64,000 bases of DNA from Tolumonas auensis DSM 9187 (GTDB taxonomy: Bacteria; Pseudomonadota; Gammaproteobacteria; Enterobacterales; Aeromonadaceae), in assembly GCF_000023065.1 (NCBI RefSeq), contig NC_012691.1:1098501-1162500 (forward strand), given 5' to 3'. Position 1 is the first letter of the stretch; each line of letters starts with the position of its first letter. The translations under genes were made by a program, and so were the position numbers. Below, piece by piece: positions 57,588-64,000 of this stretch. A model generated the notes under the pieces. That model did not search any database and was not told the DNA's origin. It saw only the letters and a list, made by a program, of their open reading frames with translations.

Positions 57588-57613
57588 CGTCCAATTTCAA
57601 GTTTTTGTTAGAA
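57588..57613 (-). repeat. attC-like site C, RYYYAAC half
   Basis: On the plus strand, CGTCCAATTTCAAGTTTTTG then TTAGAA. It differs from the matching part of site B by one base in 23. Together with 56283-56324 it would rebuild a site of the same kind, cut at its centre by the IS3-family element. Confidence 0.6.
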
Positions 57614-57620
57614 AAAATTT

Positions 57621-58436
57621 TTAATCAGGGTTGGATATTCTTTTTTTAAATGATTTTCTCACTGATACTGATTTATTTAGCTTTTCGTATGAATCAAAAG
57701 AAAATTGCGTCGCAGAAACAATATCATCTTGCCTAATAGTTAAGTATATATCCTCATCGACATCATCATATTTAGTATTGAAAACTACTTTTAATGTGTC
57801 TTTGTCTCTGTAGCCACTCATAATTGGAATTATAGATATTTCTTGATCTGAGCCCTGAACTTCGTTGGGTTCGCCAAGAGAGATAACTTGACCAACATAA
57901 ACTTTTCTGTCTTTCAGTGACAACATAAGTGGACTATCATCTTTGTTTATTGATGACTTGAAAAGTAAGTTATCTAAAGGACTATCGGATAAAATATTTG
58001 CAATAACGAATAGTTTAGTATCTTTAAAAAACTTTGAGCCTTTGGCGTGGTGTTTAATGCATAGTCGTATGTAGGATAAGAAAGACCAAATTGGCGGAAT
58101 AAATAATGTTGAAATCGATATAACAATGACCCAAGTTAGAGTGTAAATATCATTGCTATTGTTTTTCTCTGCAGTTGTCGATTTTATCAATTCTTCTATA
58201 TATAAAGGAATATCTATATTAATTGCATGTGAGGCAATAAAAAATGAGGACGGAAAATACTTATTGATCAACAAGCAACTTGCTGATGCTATAAAAAGAC
58301 AAGTGATTCCCAGTGTTGCACATTTAAGATATAAATATTGACCTTCATATCTATGTAGTTTGTATTTATATATTGGATGTATGTGACAAAGAAAAAAGCC
58401 ACTAATCAAAATCGGAAGAGTTAGCAATAAAAACAT
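57621..58436 (-). CDS. Cassette membrane protein of unknown function (271 aa)
   Basis: Not recognised. Hydrophobic segments at about residues 1-18, 40-60 and 105-125, the last followed by a basic loop; the C-terminal 130 residues are soluble, with a possible beta-rich domain (KVYVGQVISLGEPNEV, ISIIPIMSGYRD). It starts 8 bp after the 68-aa gene and ends 7 bp before the half attC site, so the two form one cassette. Confidence 0.7.
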   Translation of the reverse strand: MFLLLTLPILISGFFLCHIHPIYKYKLHRYEGQYLYLKCATLGITCLFIASASCLLINKYFPSSFFIASHAINIDIPLYIEELIKSTTAEKNNSNDIYTLTWVIVISISTLFIPPIWSFLSYIRLCIKHHAKGSKFFKDTKLFVIANILSDSPLDNLLFKSSINKDDSPLMLSLKDRKVYVGQVISLGEPNEVQGSDQEISIIPIMSGYRDKDTLKVVFNTKYDDVDEDIYLTIRQDDIVSATQFSFDSYEKLNKSVSVRKSFKKRISNPD

Positions 58437-58444
58437 TTATACTT

Positions 58445-58651
58445 TTACTTATTTTCTATAACAATGTTGGCTGCTTTTTTGTAAAGCTCTTTGAATTTTG
58501 GATCTTGTCTGATTTGTTGTACATCAATCATGACGGTACCTCTACCAACCACCCTTGCTGATTGGGCTCTGTTGGAGCTATTCACTAGCTCAATAATACG
58601 TTGTTCATTCTCACTTGGAGCTAAGCCAAGCCATCTAAGCACATTAGTCAT
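58445..58651 (-). CDS. Cassette protein of unknown function (68 aa)
   Basis: Small, basic-to-neutral soluble protein starting MTNVLRWLGLAPSENEQRII. ATG 58651 has AGAGAGG 8 nt upstream. Not recognised. It precedes the 271-aa membrane protein by 8 bp and is probably co-translated; the pair may act together. Confidence 0.65.
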   Translation of the reverse strand: MTNVLRWLGLAPSENEQRIIELVNSSNRAQSARVVGRGTVMIDVQQIRQDPKFKELYKKAANIVIENK

Positions 58652-59051
58652 GCTGTGAACCTCTCTATTATGAATCTTCTACCTGATGATAGTTTGTTCG
58701 AGGCATCTGAGCAAGTTAAGCTTTTTTCTAACAATTTATTATCCCGCCTTATTCCGTATAACCCCCCAAATAAGCCACTTTCCCGGAATGTCTCCGCATT
58801 TCCCCTGCATATTTTTCATCAGGGCATAGCTACCGCAGGACCACAAAATGCGATCGGGGGGCCTGATATAACTATCAGGAGATAAATTTATCCTACGCCC
58901 GTTCAGGTCTGGTTTCAAATGAGAGTTTTGGTAAAGTTTGCTTCAGCACAGGCAAAGCGTGCAGGGTGTGAATGCAGTAAGCGGGGGAGTCGCAATCTGG
59001 CTAAATCCTGCCCGCACGGCGTGTGATACTAGGCGGAGAGCTGGATGACTG

Positions 59052-59129
59052 ATGTTGCGCCCGGTTTAAATCCGTCACCGCCAGCGCAATCACTTTTACG
59101 TGTTGCAAACCATGAGCAAGCATTGTCAT
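59052..59129 (-). pseudogene. Truncated copy of the glyoxalase-family gene
   Basis: The first 26 codons (MTMLAHGLQHVKVIALAV onwards) are identical to the gene at 62262-62636, including its ribosome site. The rest is replaced by the block that lies after that gene's stop, so the frame runs out after about 18 unrelated codons. Confidence 0.8.
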
Positions 59130-59151
59130 ACAATTTCTCCTGAATGGAGAC
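59052..59151. repeat. 100-bp exact direct repeat, copy 1
   Basis: Identical by eye to 62559-62658, same orientation, 3507 bp apart. It covers the start and ribosome site of the glyoxalase-family gene. Confidence 0.9.
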
Positions 59152-59177
59152 AGTGGACTATTTAGGTTTGTGCTATC

Positions 59178-59861
59178 TCATGTTGCTGGCACCAGGATAG
59201 ACTCAAGCTCTGATAATGATGAAACCTGATAGTGCGGTTTGATACCCGCTGGCTCGGGCTTATTGTCTGCATTGACCCAGCATGTATGCAGTCCGGCATT
59301 GAGACCACCCAAGATGTCCGAATCAGGATTATCACCCACCATGAGCACACGCTCGCGCGACGGATGCCCCATAGTAGAAAGCGCATGTTCAAAAATATCA
59401 GGATGGGGTTTGGCGACACCCACCTGTTCTGAAATGATCAGTACATCGAAATAGTCCCGGAACCCGGTGCGCTCAAGGCGAACCTGCTGAAGTTCAGTAA
59501 AACCATTCGTGATAATGCCGAGTTTTACCTTGCCTCGGAGTGTATTCAGTAAATTGGTGGCACCATCCAGCGGTGCACAGATATCAGCCATCGCTGACAG
59601 AAAGGCGCTATTTAATGCTTTCGGCGTTTCATCCAGTCGCTGTGCCCAGGTTTGAAAACGTTGATACTGGAGCTGCGTGGCGGATATTTTTCCATCCTGA
59701 TACTGAACCCAGAGCGGTTTGTTAACCTGTTGATATTCCGAGAAATCAGCATCAGAAAAATCGACGCCAAAACGCGAAAACATGAGTTTTAAACCACGGA
59801 AGGCGTCGAACTCAAAAAGTGTCTCGTCTGCATCGAACAATATCCATTCATAAGATGTCAT
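59178..59861 (-). CDS. yjjG: Pyrimidine 5'-nucleotidase YjjG (HAD family)
   Basis: 227-aa HAD hydrolase that dephosphorylates nucleoside monophosphates, including non-canonical pyrimidines. HAD motif I FDADETLF at residues 8-15, motif II ITNGF, motif III Lys in VAKPHPDIF, and motif [13 protein letters not shown]. Colinear with E. coli YjjG. A core-type gene in the middle of accessory DNA. Confidence 0.95.
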   Translation of the reverse strand: MTSYEWILFDADETLFEFDAFRGLKLMFSRFGVDFSDADFSEYQQVNKPLWVQYQDGKISATQLQYQRFQTWAQRLDETPKALNSAFLSAMADICAPLDGATNLLNTLRGKVKLGIITNGFTELQQVRLERTGFRDYFDVLIISEQVGVAKPHPDIFEHALSTMGHPSRERVLMVGDNPDSDILGGLNAGLHTCWVNADNKPEPAGIKPHYQVSSLSELESILVPAT

Positions 59862-60074
59862 CTACTACCTCTGTAATCATGTCTTGTGGTTATGTCTGGA
59901 TGCCACGTCAAAGCAGCATATTGAAACATTGTCAGAAGTCGAAAGCGAATGGATGATGTTATCTTTTTGGTATGCACTTTTGATGAAATTCATCGACTAA
60001 CTCAATATCTACTATTCAGTAATCGGACAGCTTCATAACGGCTGAACTTTGCTTTGCTGATTTTGTTAAATTTT

Positions 60075-60584
60075 TCAGTTTAAACGTTCAACAATTGTAT
60101 GTTGCTGATTTTCTTTTACAAAACTTTCAGCGAAATCAGAATTATCAAATTCTAAAATATATTCCTTTGTGCTGAACTTAGTCTTATGTATTGGAATTTG
60201 TTTTCGAAGAAAGCGACTGAATAACACATAAGCGACAAAAATAACTAATATATAAGGAACGGATATATCGGAAAAACTATTATTAATTAGCTGCAACGGC
60301 AATGTTATAAGGAAAATGCTGAATAACGTAGTTGCAAAATAGGACACTAGACGTACTAAAGTCATTGTCCCACAGCTATCAACAGACAAGTTAGCCAGAG
60401 CCAGCCATTTTGCATGTTTTTCACAGACAAAGTATTCAAGCTGCGGATCAATTTTGGTTATCTTCGTTGTGAGTTTGTTTTCTAACGAGGTTACATTCTT
60501 CAGATGCTGAGTATCCCCGCACTTGGCACAGGCATGGGGCCAGGTGATTTCATAAATATTTGCAACTTTGACTTTTTTGCTCAT
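60075..60584 (-). CDS. Membrane protein of unknown function with Cys pairs (169 aa)
   Basis: Not recognised. The N-terminal soluble part has CAKCG and later CEKHAKW, a possible metal-binding knuckle. Two hydrophobic stretches at about residues 80-100 and 105-125, then a soluble C terminus. No clear ribosome site before ATG 60584. AT-rich like the cassette genes. The AT-rich end near 60065 has a GTTAAAT box but no attC-like centre. Confidence 0.6.
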   Translation of the reverse strand: MSKKVKVANIYEITWPHACAKCGDTQHLKNVTSLENKLTTKITKIDPQLEYFVCEKHAKWLALANLSVDSCGTMTLVRLVSYFATTLFSIFLITLPLQLINNSFSDISVPYILVIFVAYVLFSRFLRKQIPIHKTKFSTKEYILEFDNSDFAESFVKENQQHTIVERLN

Positions 60585-60698
60585 GATTTACAACGACTAG
60601 TGAAATTACATCGATTGTATCACTATGTGGAATACATTCGGTTATTGCTCCGCTGGAAAAGTGGCCGTTGTCAAACTCTCACCCAAAACCAGCCAATA

Positions 60699-60892
60699 TT
60701 ACAATTTATTGCTACTGAAGATAAGCTTTAAACCCAGTAAAGCCATCACGGAACCAGCCGTAGTATCAAAGAAGGCTTTGAACTTCAGATAGGTTTTTCT
60801 TGGTGCTTCAGACGACAGAACAAACGCAACAATCACATACCAGCCAGCATCAACGCACCAGTAATTGCTAACAACGACATATAGCTCTGCAT
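60699..60892 (-). pseudogene. Remnant of a LysE/RhtB-type exporter gene
   Basis: From ATG 60892 the frame reads MQSYMSLLAITGALMLA; one base is then missing, and the next frame continues WYVIVAFVLSSEAPRKTYLK through AGSVMALLGLKLIFSS to the stop at 60699. This is the C-terminal pattern of LysE-family amino-acid exporters (last two membrane segments). The front two-thirds is absent. The rest of 60585-60912 holds nothing else that I can support. Confidence 0.6.
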
Positions 60893-60912
60893 GGTTTATT
60901 TACCTCATTGAA

Positions 60913-61422
60913 TTATTGAGCAACAAAGATCAAATCCTGTGTGTTAAATCCAGCATCAGCCGCTTTTTGTATTAACTGCTTTTTAACCATATCTGAAAGC
61001 GATGGAGTTCGGGATAGGATCCAGAGATATGAATGATTAGGGCCAGATACAACAGCATATTGATAGTTGTCGTGGTCTAGTTCAAAGATCGCGTAGGTGC
61101 CATAAAAAGGCCGGAAGAATGAGACCTTGAGTAAACCATTGTTTGGCGAGTCAATGAAATAAGCAACCCCCGTCGCTTCTTGCCACTGTTTATCTTGTTC
61201 TGAATAGCCGCGATTGATGACTTTTACGCTGCCATTATCGTTTAATGAGTATTCAGCTGTTACTTTGTTTAAACCTCGTTCAAAAGAATGATCAAGTCGG
61301 GCGATTTCATACCATTTACCCAGATAACGGGTTAAATCGAAATTTTCGACTGGCTTCACCTTATCCGGGAGCTGCGTACAGCCAACACAAAGAAGCAACA
61401 TAGAAATGATTAAATTACGCAT
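60913..61422 (-). CDS. blc: Bacterial lipocalin, outer membrane lipoprotein
   Basis: 169-aa lipocalin. Signal with lipidated Cys15 (MRNLIISMLLLCVGC). GKWYEIARLDHSFERGL is lipocalin motif 1; GPNHSYLWILSRTP is also typical of Blc. Binds lysophospholipid or fatty acids in E. coli. V. cholerae carries a related lipocalin in its chromosomal integron (VlpA), which fits this cassette-like setting. Confidence 0.93.
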   Translation of the reverse strand: MRNLIISMLLLCVGCTQLPDKVKPVENFDLTRYLGKWYEIARLDHSFERGLNKVTAEYSLNDNGSVKVINRGYSEQDKQWQEATGVAYFIDSPNNGLLKVSFFRPFYGTYAIFELDHDNYQYAVVSGPNHSYLWILSRTPSLSDMVKKQLIQKAADAGFNTQDLIFVAQ

Positions 61423-61440
61423 AGGGCTTGTTTCCTGATG

Positions 61441-61516
61441 GCCTGATGTTTAATTAAACGGTAGCACATAGTGCCGTCCAGTGAGCGAATGCGAACGTGT
61501 CTGAATTATTTGTCAG
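61441..61516 (-). repeat. Degenerate attC-like site D
   Basis: The core GGTAGCACATAGTGCCG and the adjoining TTTAATTAAAC match site A, but the end boxes are degraded (CATCAGGC where GTTAGGC would be expected, TGACA where TAACA would be). It lies between the 61506-62030 gene and blc, as expected between cassettes. Confidence 0.5.
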
Positions 61517-62030
61517 ATTTCAGAGTGTTTACTTCAGAGGCATACCATTTGTTGTTGAAATCATCGAATTGAGCCTGTAATGACGCATCGGTATCTGTTG
61601 TTTGAGAATACGGATTTGCACCATCAAGATTTTGCACGTGAGCGATAAAGCTTTTGATTGTGGCTGATGGGTCACTTGGGTTTGAATTTGTTGCTAGTTT
61701 TTGAAAGTAATCACCGGGCAAAATAAACTTTGCATTGCCTTTGTAAGCAAGGATAACTTGCTGATATTTTTTGTCTTTATTTACTATTGCAAAATCAATC
61801 AGCACAGAAAAAACGTCTGAAGCACTGGCGTTTTCAACATTCATCACATCAAAAATAACTTTAGATGGAGCAATAAAGTTGTAGTAATACGAGTGAATCT
61901 GAATGCCTTGATAAGCTTCATTACGTTCTAAAACTTTGACAAGAGGGCCTTCAAGGTTGATGTAATTGTAGCCATAGATACCGGCCGGAATCAAAATTGC
62001 CAAAATCAAAAGTAATAATCTTTGCTTCAT
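61506..62030 (-). CDS. Exported protein of unknown function (174 aa)
   Basis: Not recognised. Residues 1-20 form a signal peptide or membrane anchor (MKQRLLLLILAILIPAGIYG). The rest is soluble with many Tyr, Asn and Asp residues, no Cys, and a helical C terminus. Its stop is within attC-like site D, so it may be a cassette gene. Confidence 0.65.
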   Translation of the reverse strand: MKQRLLLLILAILIPAGIYGYNYINLEGPLVKVLERNEAYQGIQIHSYYYNFIAPSKVIFDVMNVENASASDVFSVLIDFAIVNKDKKYQQVILAYKGNAKFILPGDYFQKLATNSNPSDPSATIKSFIAHVQNLDGANPYSQTTDTDASLQAQFDDFNNKWYASEVNTLKSDK

Positions 62031-62191
62031 ACAGAGTCCACGTTAAGTACTAAACCGACAGTCAGAGGTGCATTATAAGTAGAATAGGGCACGATGTTCG
62101 AGGCTAAAGACTTAACTTCTGCTGCATGAGGAAGCTCCTATCCGGTGTGCGCGCCCATGGGACGGGAAACAGAACCGTGACACATGCAGTT

Positions 62192-62255
62192 GAGCAGGCT
62201 TGTAAAGCCCGCTCTCACGGCGTGTGACAGTAGCCGGAGAGCAGGATAACTGATG
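62192..62255. repeat. Hairpin and 40-bp repeated block after the glyoxalase-family gene
   Basis: Hairpin GAGCAGGCTT-GTA-AAGCCCGCTC (one mismatch, 62192-62214), followed by a 40-bp block (62216-62255) repeated at 59015-59054 with 5 differences. It lies downstream of the gene and could act as its terminator. The wider stretch 62100-62215 is not recognised. Confidence 0.6.
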
Positions 62256-62261
62256 ATAAAA

Positions 62262-62636
62262 TTACTTCTCTGTCGGTGAGCAGAACCAGAGCTTATTACC
62301 TTCGCTGTCTAAAAAACTGCCGACGTAAAAACCCTCATCAACTTCTTCGACCGGATCGGCAATCGTGACACCGTGTGCTTTTAAAAAGGCTTCGGTATCC
62401 GGGGCATAAGCCGTTGCCAGTGTGATCCGGGGGTTAGGATCCGCCGTCGGGGAGCCATACCAGTTCTCTTTTAGCATAAGAACGATATCTCCGATTGAAT
62501 ACCCCCTCAGAACGTTTCCTTCATAAGCAGGAGGAAGACCGAGTATCTCGCCATAAAAATGTTGCGCCCGGTTTAAATCCGTCACCGCCAGCGCAATCAC
62601 TTTTACGTGTTGCAAACCATGAGCAAGCATTGTCAT
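62262..62636 (-). CDS. Glyoxalase/VOC-family protein
   Basis: 124-aa single vicinal-oxygen-chelate domain: HVKVIALAVTDLNRAQHFYGEILGLPP at the front, SFLDSEGNKLWFCSP at the end. Members include lyases, dioxygenases and drug-resistance proteins; the substrate is unknown. AGGAGA 6 nt before ATG 62636. A truncated second copy lies at 59052-59129. Confidence 0.88.
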   Translation of the reverse strand: MTMLAHGLQHVKVIALAVTDLNRAQHFYGEILGLPPAYEGNVLRGYSIGDIVLMLKENWYGSPTADPNPRITLATAYAPDTEAFLKAHGVTIADPVEEVDEGFYVGSFLDSEGNKLWFCSPTEK

Positions 62637-62658
62637 ACAATTTCTCCTGAATGGAGAC
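62559..62658. repeat. 100-bp exact direct repeat, copy 2
   Basis: Identical by eye to 59052-59151; covers the 5' end and ribosome site of the intact glyoxalase-family gene. Confidence 0.9.
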
Positions 62659-62820
62659 TGTGGGCTATTTAAGTATAATTCTTATTCGCACTTGCTCTGA
62701 TGATTTTTCGGGTTTAAAGAGGGGGGTTGCGGATGTAATAACGAAAAGTTGTGCAGGGGCCGGACACCGAACGGGATGTGGTACAATCGCCCATCATTTT
62801 TTTCGTGCCGGGATCCGCTG

Positions 62821-64000
62821 TTGAATAACGATTATTTTGCTGAAAACGGGCTGCTGGCCAAGGCGATCCCCGGATTTGCTCCGCGTCAGGCGCAGGTTCA
62901 CATGGCGGAGGCAGTCAGTAAGGCAATAGAAACTGCCGGTCGTTTGCTGGTAGAAGCAGGCACTGGTACGGGGAAAACCTTTGCCTATCTGGTTCCGGCA
63001 CTGGATAGCGGCAAGCGGGTGATCATCAGCACCGGCTCCAAAGCATTGCAGGATCAACTCTACGAACGGGATTTACCGACGCTGCTGCTGGCGATGCAAT
63101 ATGGCAAGCCCGTTGCCCAGCTGAAAGGGCGTTCTAACTATCTTTGTACTTACCGGCTTGCCCTGCTTGAACAGGAGATGCACTTTCTGGCGGCGGATGT
63201 GTTTGCCGATTTGCCTAAAGTGCGTCAATTCAAAGCCCGGACGGTCAGCGGTGATGTAGCGGATATTCCGGGTTTACAGGAACAGGCGCCGATCCTGCCA
63301 TTTGTGACCAGCACCAACGATAATTGCCTGGGGCGCGAATGCCCGGATTATGAAAACTGTTTTCTGGTCAAAGCCCGTCGTAAAGCACTCGATGCGCAGG
63401 TGGTGGTGATCAACCATCATCTGTTTTTTGCCGATATGTCAGTAAAAGACACCGGATTTGGCGAGTTGCTGCCGGATGCGGATGTTTATATCTTCGATGA
63501 AGCCCACCAGTTACCGGATATTGCCAGTCAGTATTTCGGAGAATCACTTTCCAGCCGTCAGCTGAGTGATGTTGCCGATGAATTGCGGCTGGCTTACCGG
63601 CTGGAAGCGAAGGATATGGCGCAACTGGGCAAGGCGGCGGATCGTCTGGTTCAGGATTGTCAGGCGATGCGTTTGGCATTCGGGGTGGATCCCTCCCGCG
63701 GTAATCTGCGTGATGTATTGGTGCAGCCCCAGATGCAACGTGAGCTGCAGCGCCTGAAAGAATCGATCAAGTTTTGTTATGACGTCTGCAAACTGGCGTT
63801 AGGGCGTGGTGAACAGATCAACAACTGTTTTGAGCGTCTGGCCGGTTTTCTGACCACGGTGGATCATGTCACGGCGATTACCGAAGCCGGGGCCGCATAC
63901 TGGTATGAAACCACCAAGCGTCATTTCACGCTGAATGTTACCCCGTTGTCGATTGCGGAACGTTTCGCACAGGAAGTGATGCGGGTTGGTTGCAGCTGGA
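62821..64000 (+). CDS. yoaA: YoaA, XPD/DinG-family DNA helicase (3' end outside window)
   Basis: First 393 codons of an iron-sulfur superfamily 2 helicase linked to DNA repair. Walker A AGTGTGKT at residues 46-53; four Fe-S cysteines at 109, 169, 174 and 180; DEAH box at 226-229. Closely follows E. coli YoaA (LAKAIPGFAPRQ, STGSKALQDQL, TSTNDNCLG). The start is a TTG at 62821, with GGGA 7 nt upstream and no ATG nearby in frame. Open to the window end. Confidence 0.95.
   Translation, partial: MNNDYFAENGLLAKAIPGFAPRQAQVHMAEAVSKAIETAGRLLVEAGTGTGKTFAYLVPALDSGKRVIISTGSKALQDQLYERDLPTLLLAMQYGKPVAQLKGRSNYLCTYRLALLEQEMHFLAADVFADLPKVRQFKARTVSGDVADIPGLQEQAPILPFVTSTNDNCLGRECPDYENCFLVKARRKALDAQVVVINHHLFFADMSVKDTGFGELLPDADVYIFDEAHQLPDIASQYFGESLSSRQLSDVADELRLAYRLEAKDMAQLGKAADRLVQDCQAMRLAFGVDPSRGNLRDVLVQPQMQRELQRLKESIKFCYDVCKLALGRGEQINNCFERLAGFLTTVDHVTAITEAGAAYWYETTKRHFTLNVTPLSIAERFAQEVMRVGCSW

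Larger units (their letters stand above)
58652..59177. other. Non-coding region with hairpin and a decayed gene copy
   Basis: No intact gene. It holds a hairpin CCTGATA-TAAC-TATCAGG (58862-58879), then a 40-bp block (59015-59054) matching 62216-62255 at 35 of 40 positions, and directly after it the 100-bp repeat of the glyoxalase-family gene start. No attC-like core (GGCR..AGTGCCG) was found here, so the upstream edge of the 57621-58651 cassette is not defined. Confidence 0.5.

Noticed and set aside
58699-58731. GTTAAGC and TTCTAAC boxes near the start of the 57621-58651 cassette
   Set aside because: They are only 18 bp apart in the wrong order for one attC, and no central palindrome is present.
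60040-60071. Possible attC site after the 169-aa membrane protein gene
   Set aside because: There is a GTTAAAT box, but no matching partner box at a proper distance and no shared palindromic centre.
62041-62215. Possible group II intron fragment (GTGTGCGCGCC-like start)
   Set aside because: Only the first few bases resemble an intron end; no domain V or reverse transcriptase is seen.

Overview
The window looks like the chromosome of a fermentative gammaproteobacterium. PykA, HexR, FklB, DapB, CarAB, RhtA, YeaG/YeaH/YcgB, YjjG and YoaA all closely resemble their enterobacterial and Aeromonas counterparts as I remember them. The gene mix fits the Aeromonadales, for example a Tolumonas-like organism; that is an inference from remembered sequences, not a database result. 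Most of the window is ordinary chromosome. About 53.5-62.7 kb is accessory DNA.

Layout. 0-4.4 kb: end of a fructan/sucrose-type ABC uptake operon (permease, GH32 hydrolase, ATPase) followed by its LacI-type regulator. 4.5-8.5 kb: a small secreted Cys-rich protein, pykA, hexR and the divergent glk, with HexR-like dyads. 8.6-18.6 kb: a two-domain acyltransferase (OlsF-like), the M48 lipoprotein loiP, fklB, dapB, carAB behind a leader with ArgR-like boxes, and rhtA. 18.7-24.3 kb: a CigR/RcnB-like periplasmic protein, then a TetR regulator divergent from a complete outer-membrane-factor/EmrA/EmrB efflux operon. 24.4-40.2 kb: an L-rhamnose locus (rhaD, rhaB-rhaA, rhaT-rhaM, two AraC-type regulators, a lactaldehyde-reductase-like dehydrogenase) with a cytoplasmic GH78 rhamnosidase, a GPH-family sugar transporter and a PtsG-like permease, interrupted by glgX. 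A shared dyad, TGCCA-N15-TGGCM, lies before four of its transcription units. 40.4-48.1 kb: a second-type Lon protease preceded by a sigma-32-like promoter, and the stress operon yeaG-yeaH-ycgB preceded by a sigma-54-like promoter. 48.5-53.5 kb: glgP, ribE and an RhlE-type helicase with unusual codon use.

53.5-58.7 kb reads as a small integron cassette array with no integrase in view (a CALIN-like cluster). All cassette genes lie on the minus strand. They are separated by imperfect palindromes sharing the core GGCRNNAGTGCCG, bounded by RYYYAAC/GTTRRRY-like boxes. An IS630-family element splits one cassette gene, and removing it with one TA copy restores a 263-codon frame. An IS3-family element sits inside one attC-like site. 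58.7-62.7 kb holds yjjG, a bacterial lipocalin, two unknown genes, a decayed LysE-type exporter, a glyoxalase-family gene and a deletion derivative of a second copy of it, with a 100-bp exact repeat. The window ends inside yoaA.

No rRNA, tRNA or CRISPR array was seen. Operator, promoter and terminator calls come from reading dyads and consensus boxes by eye and are predictions.
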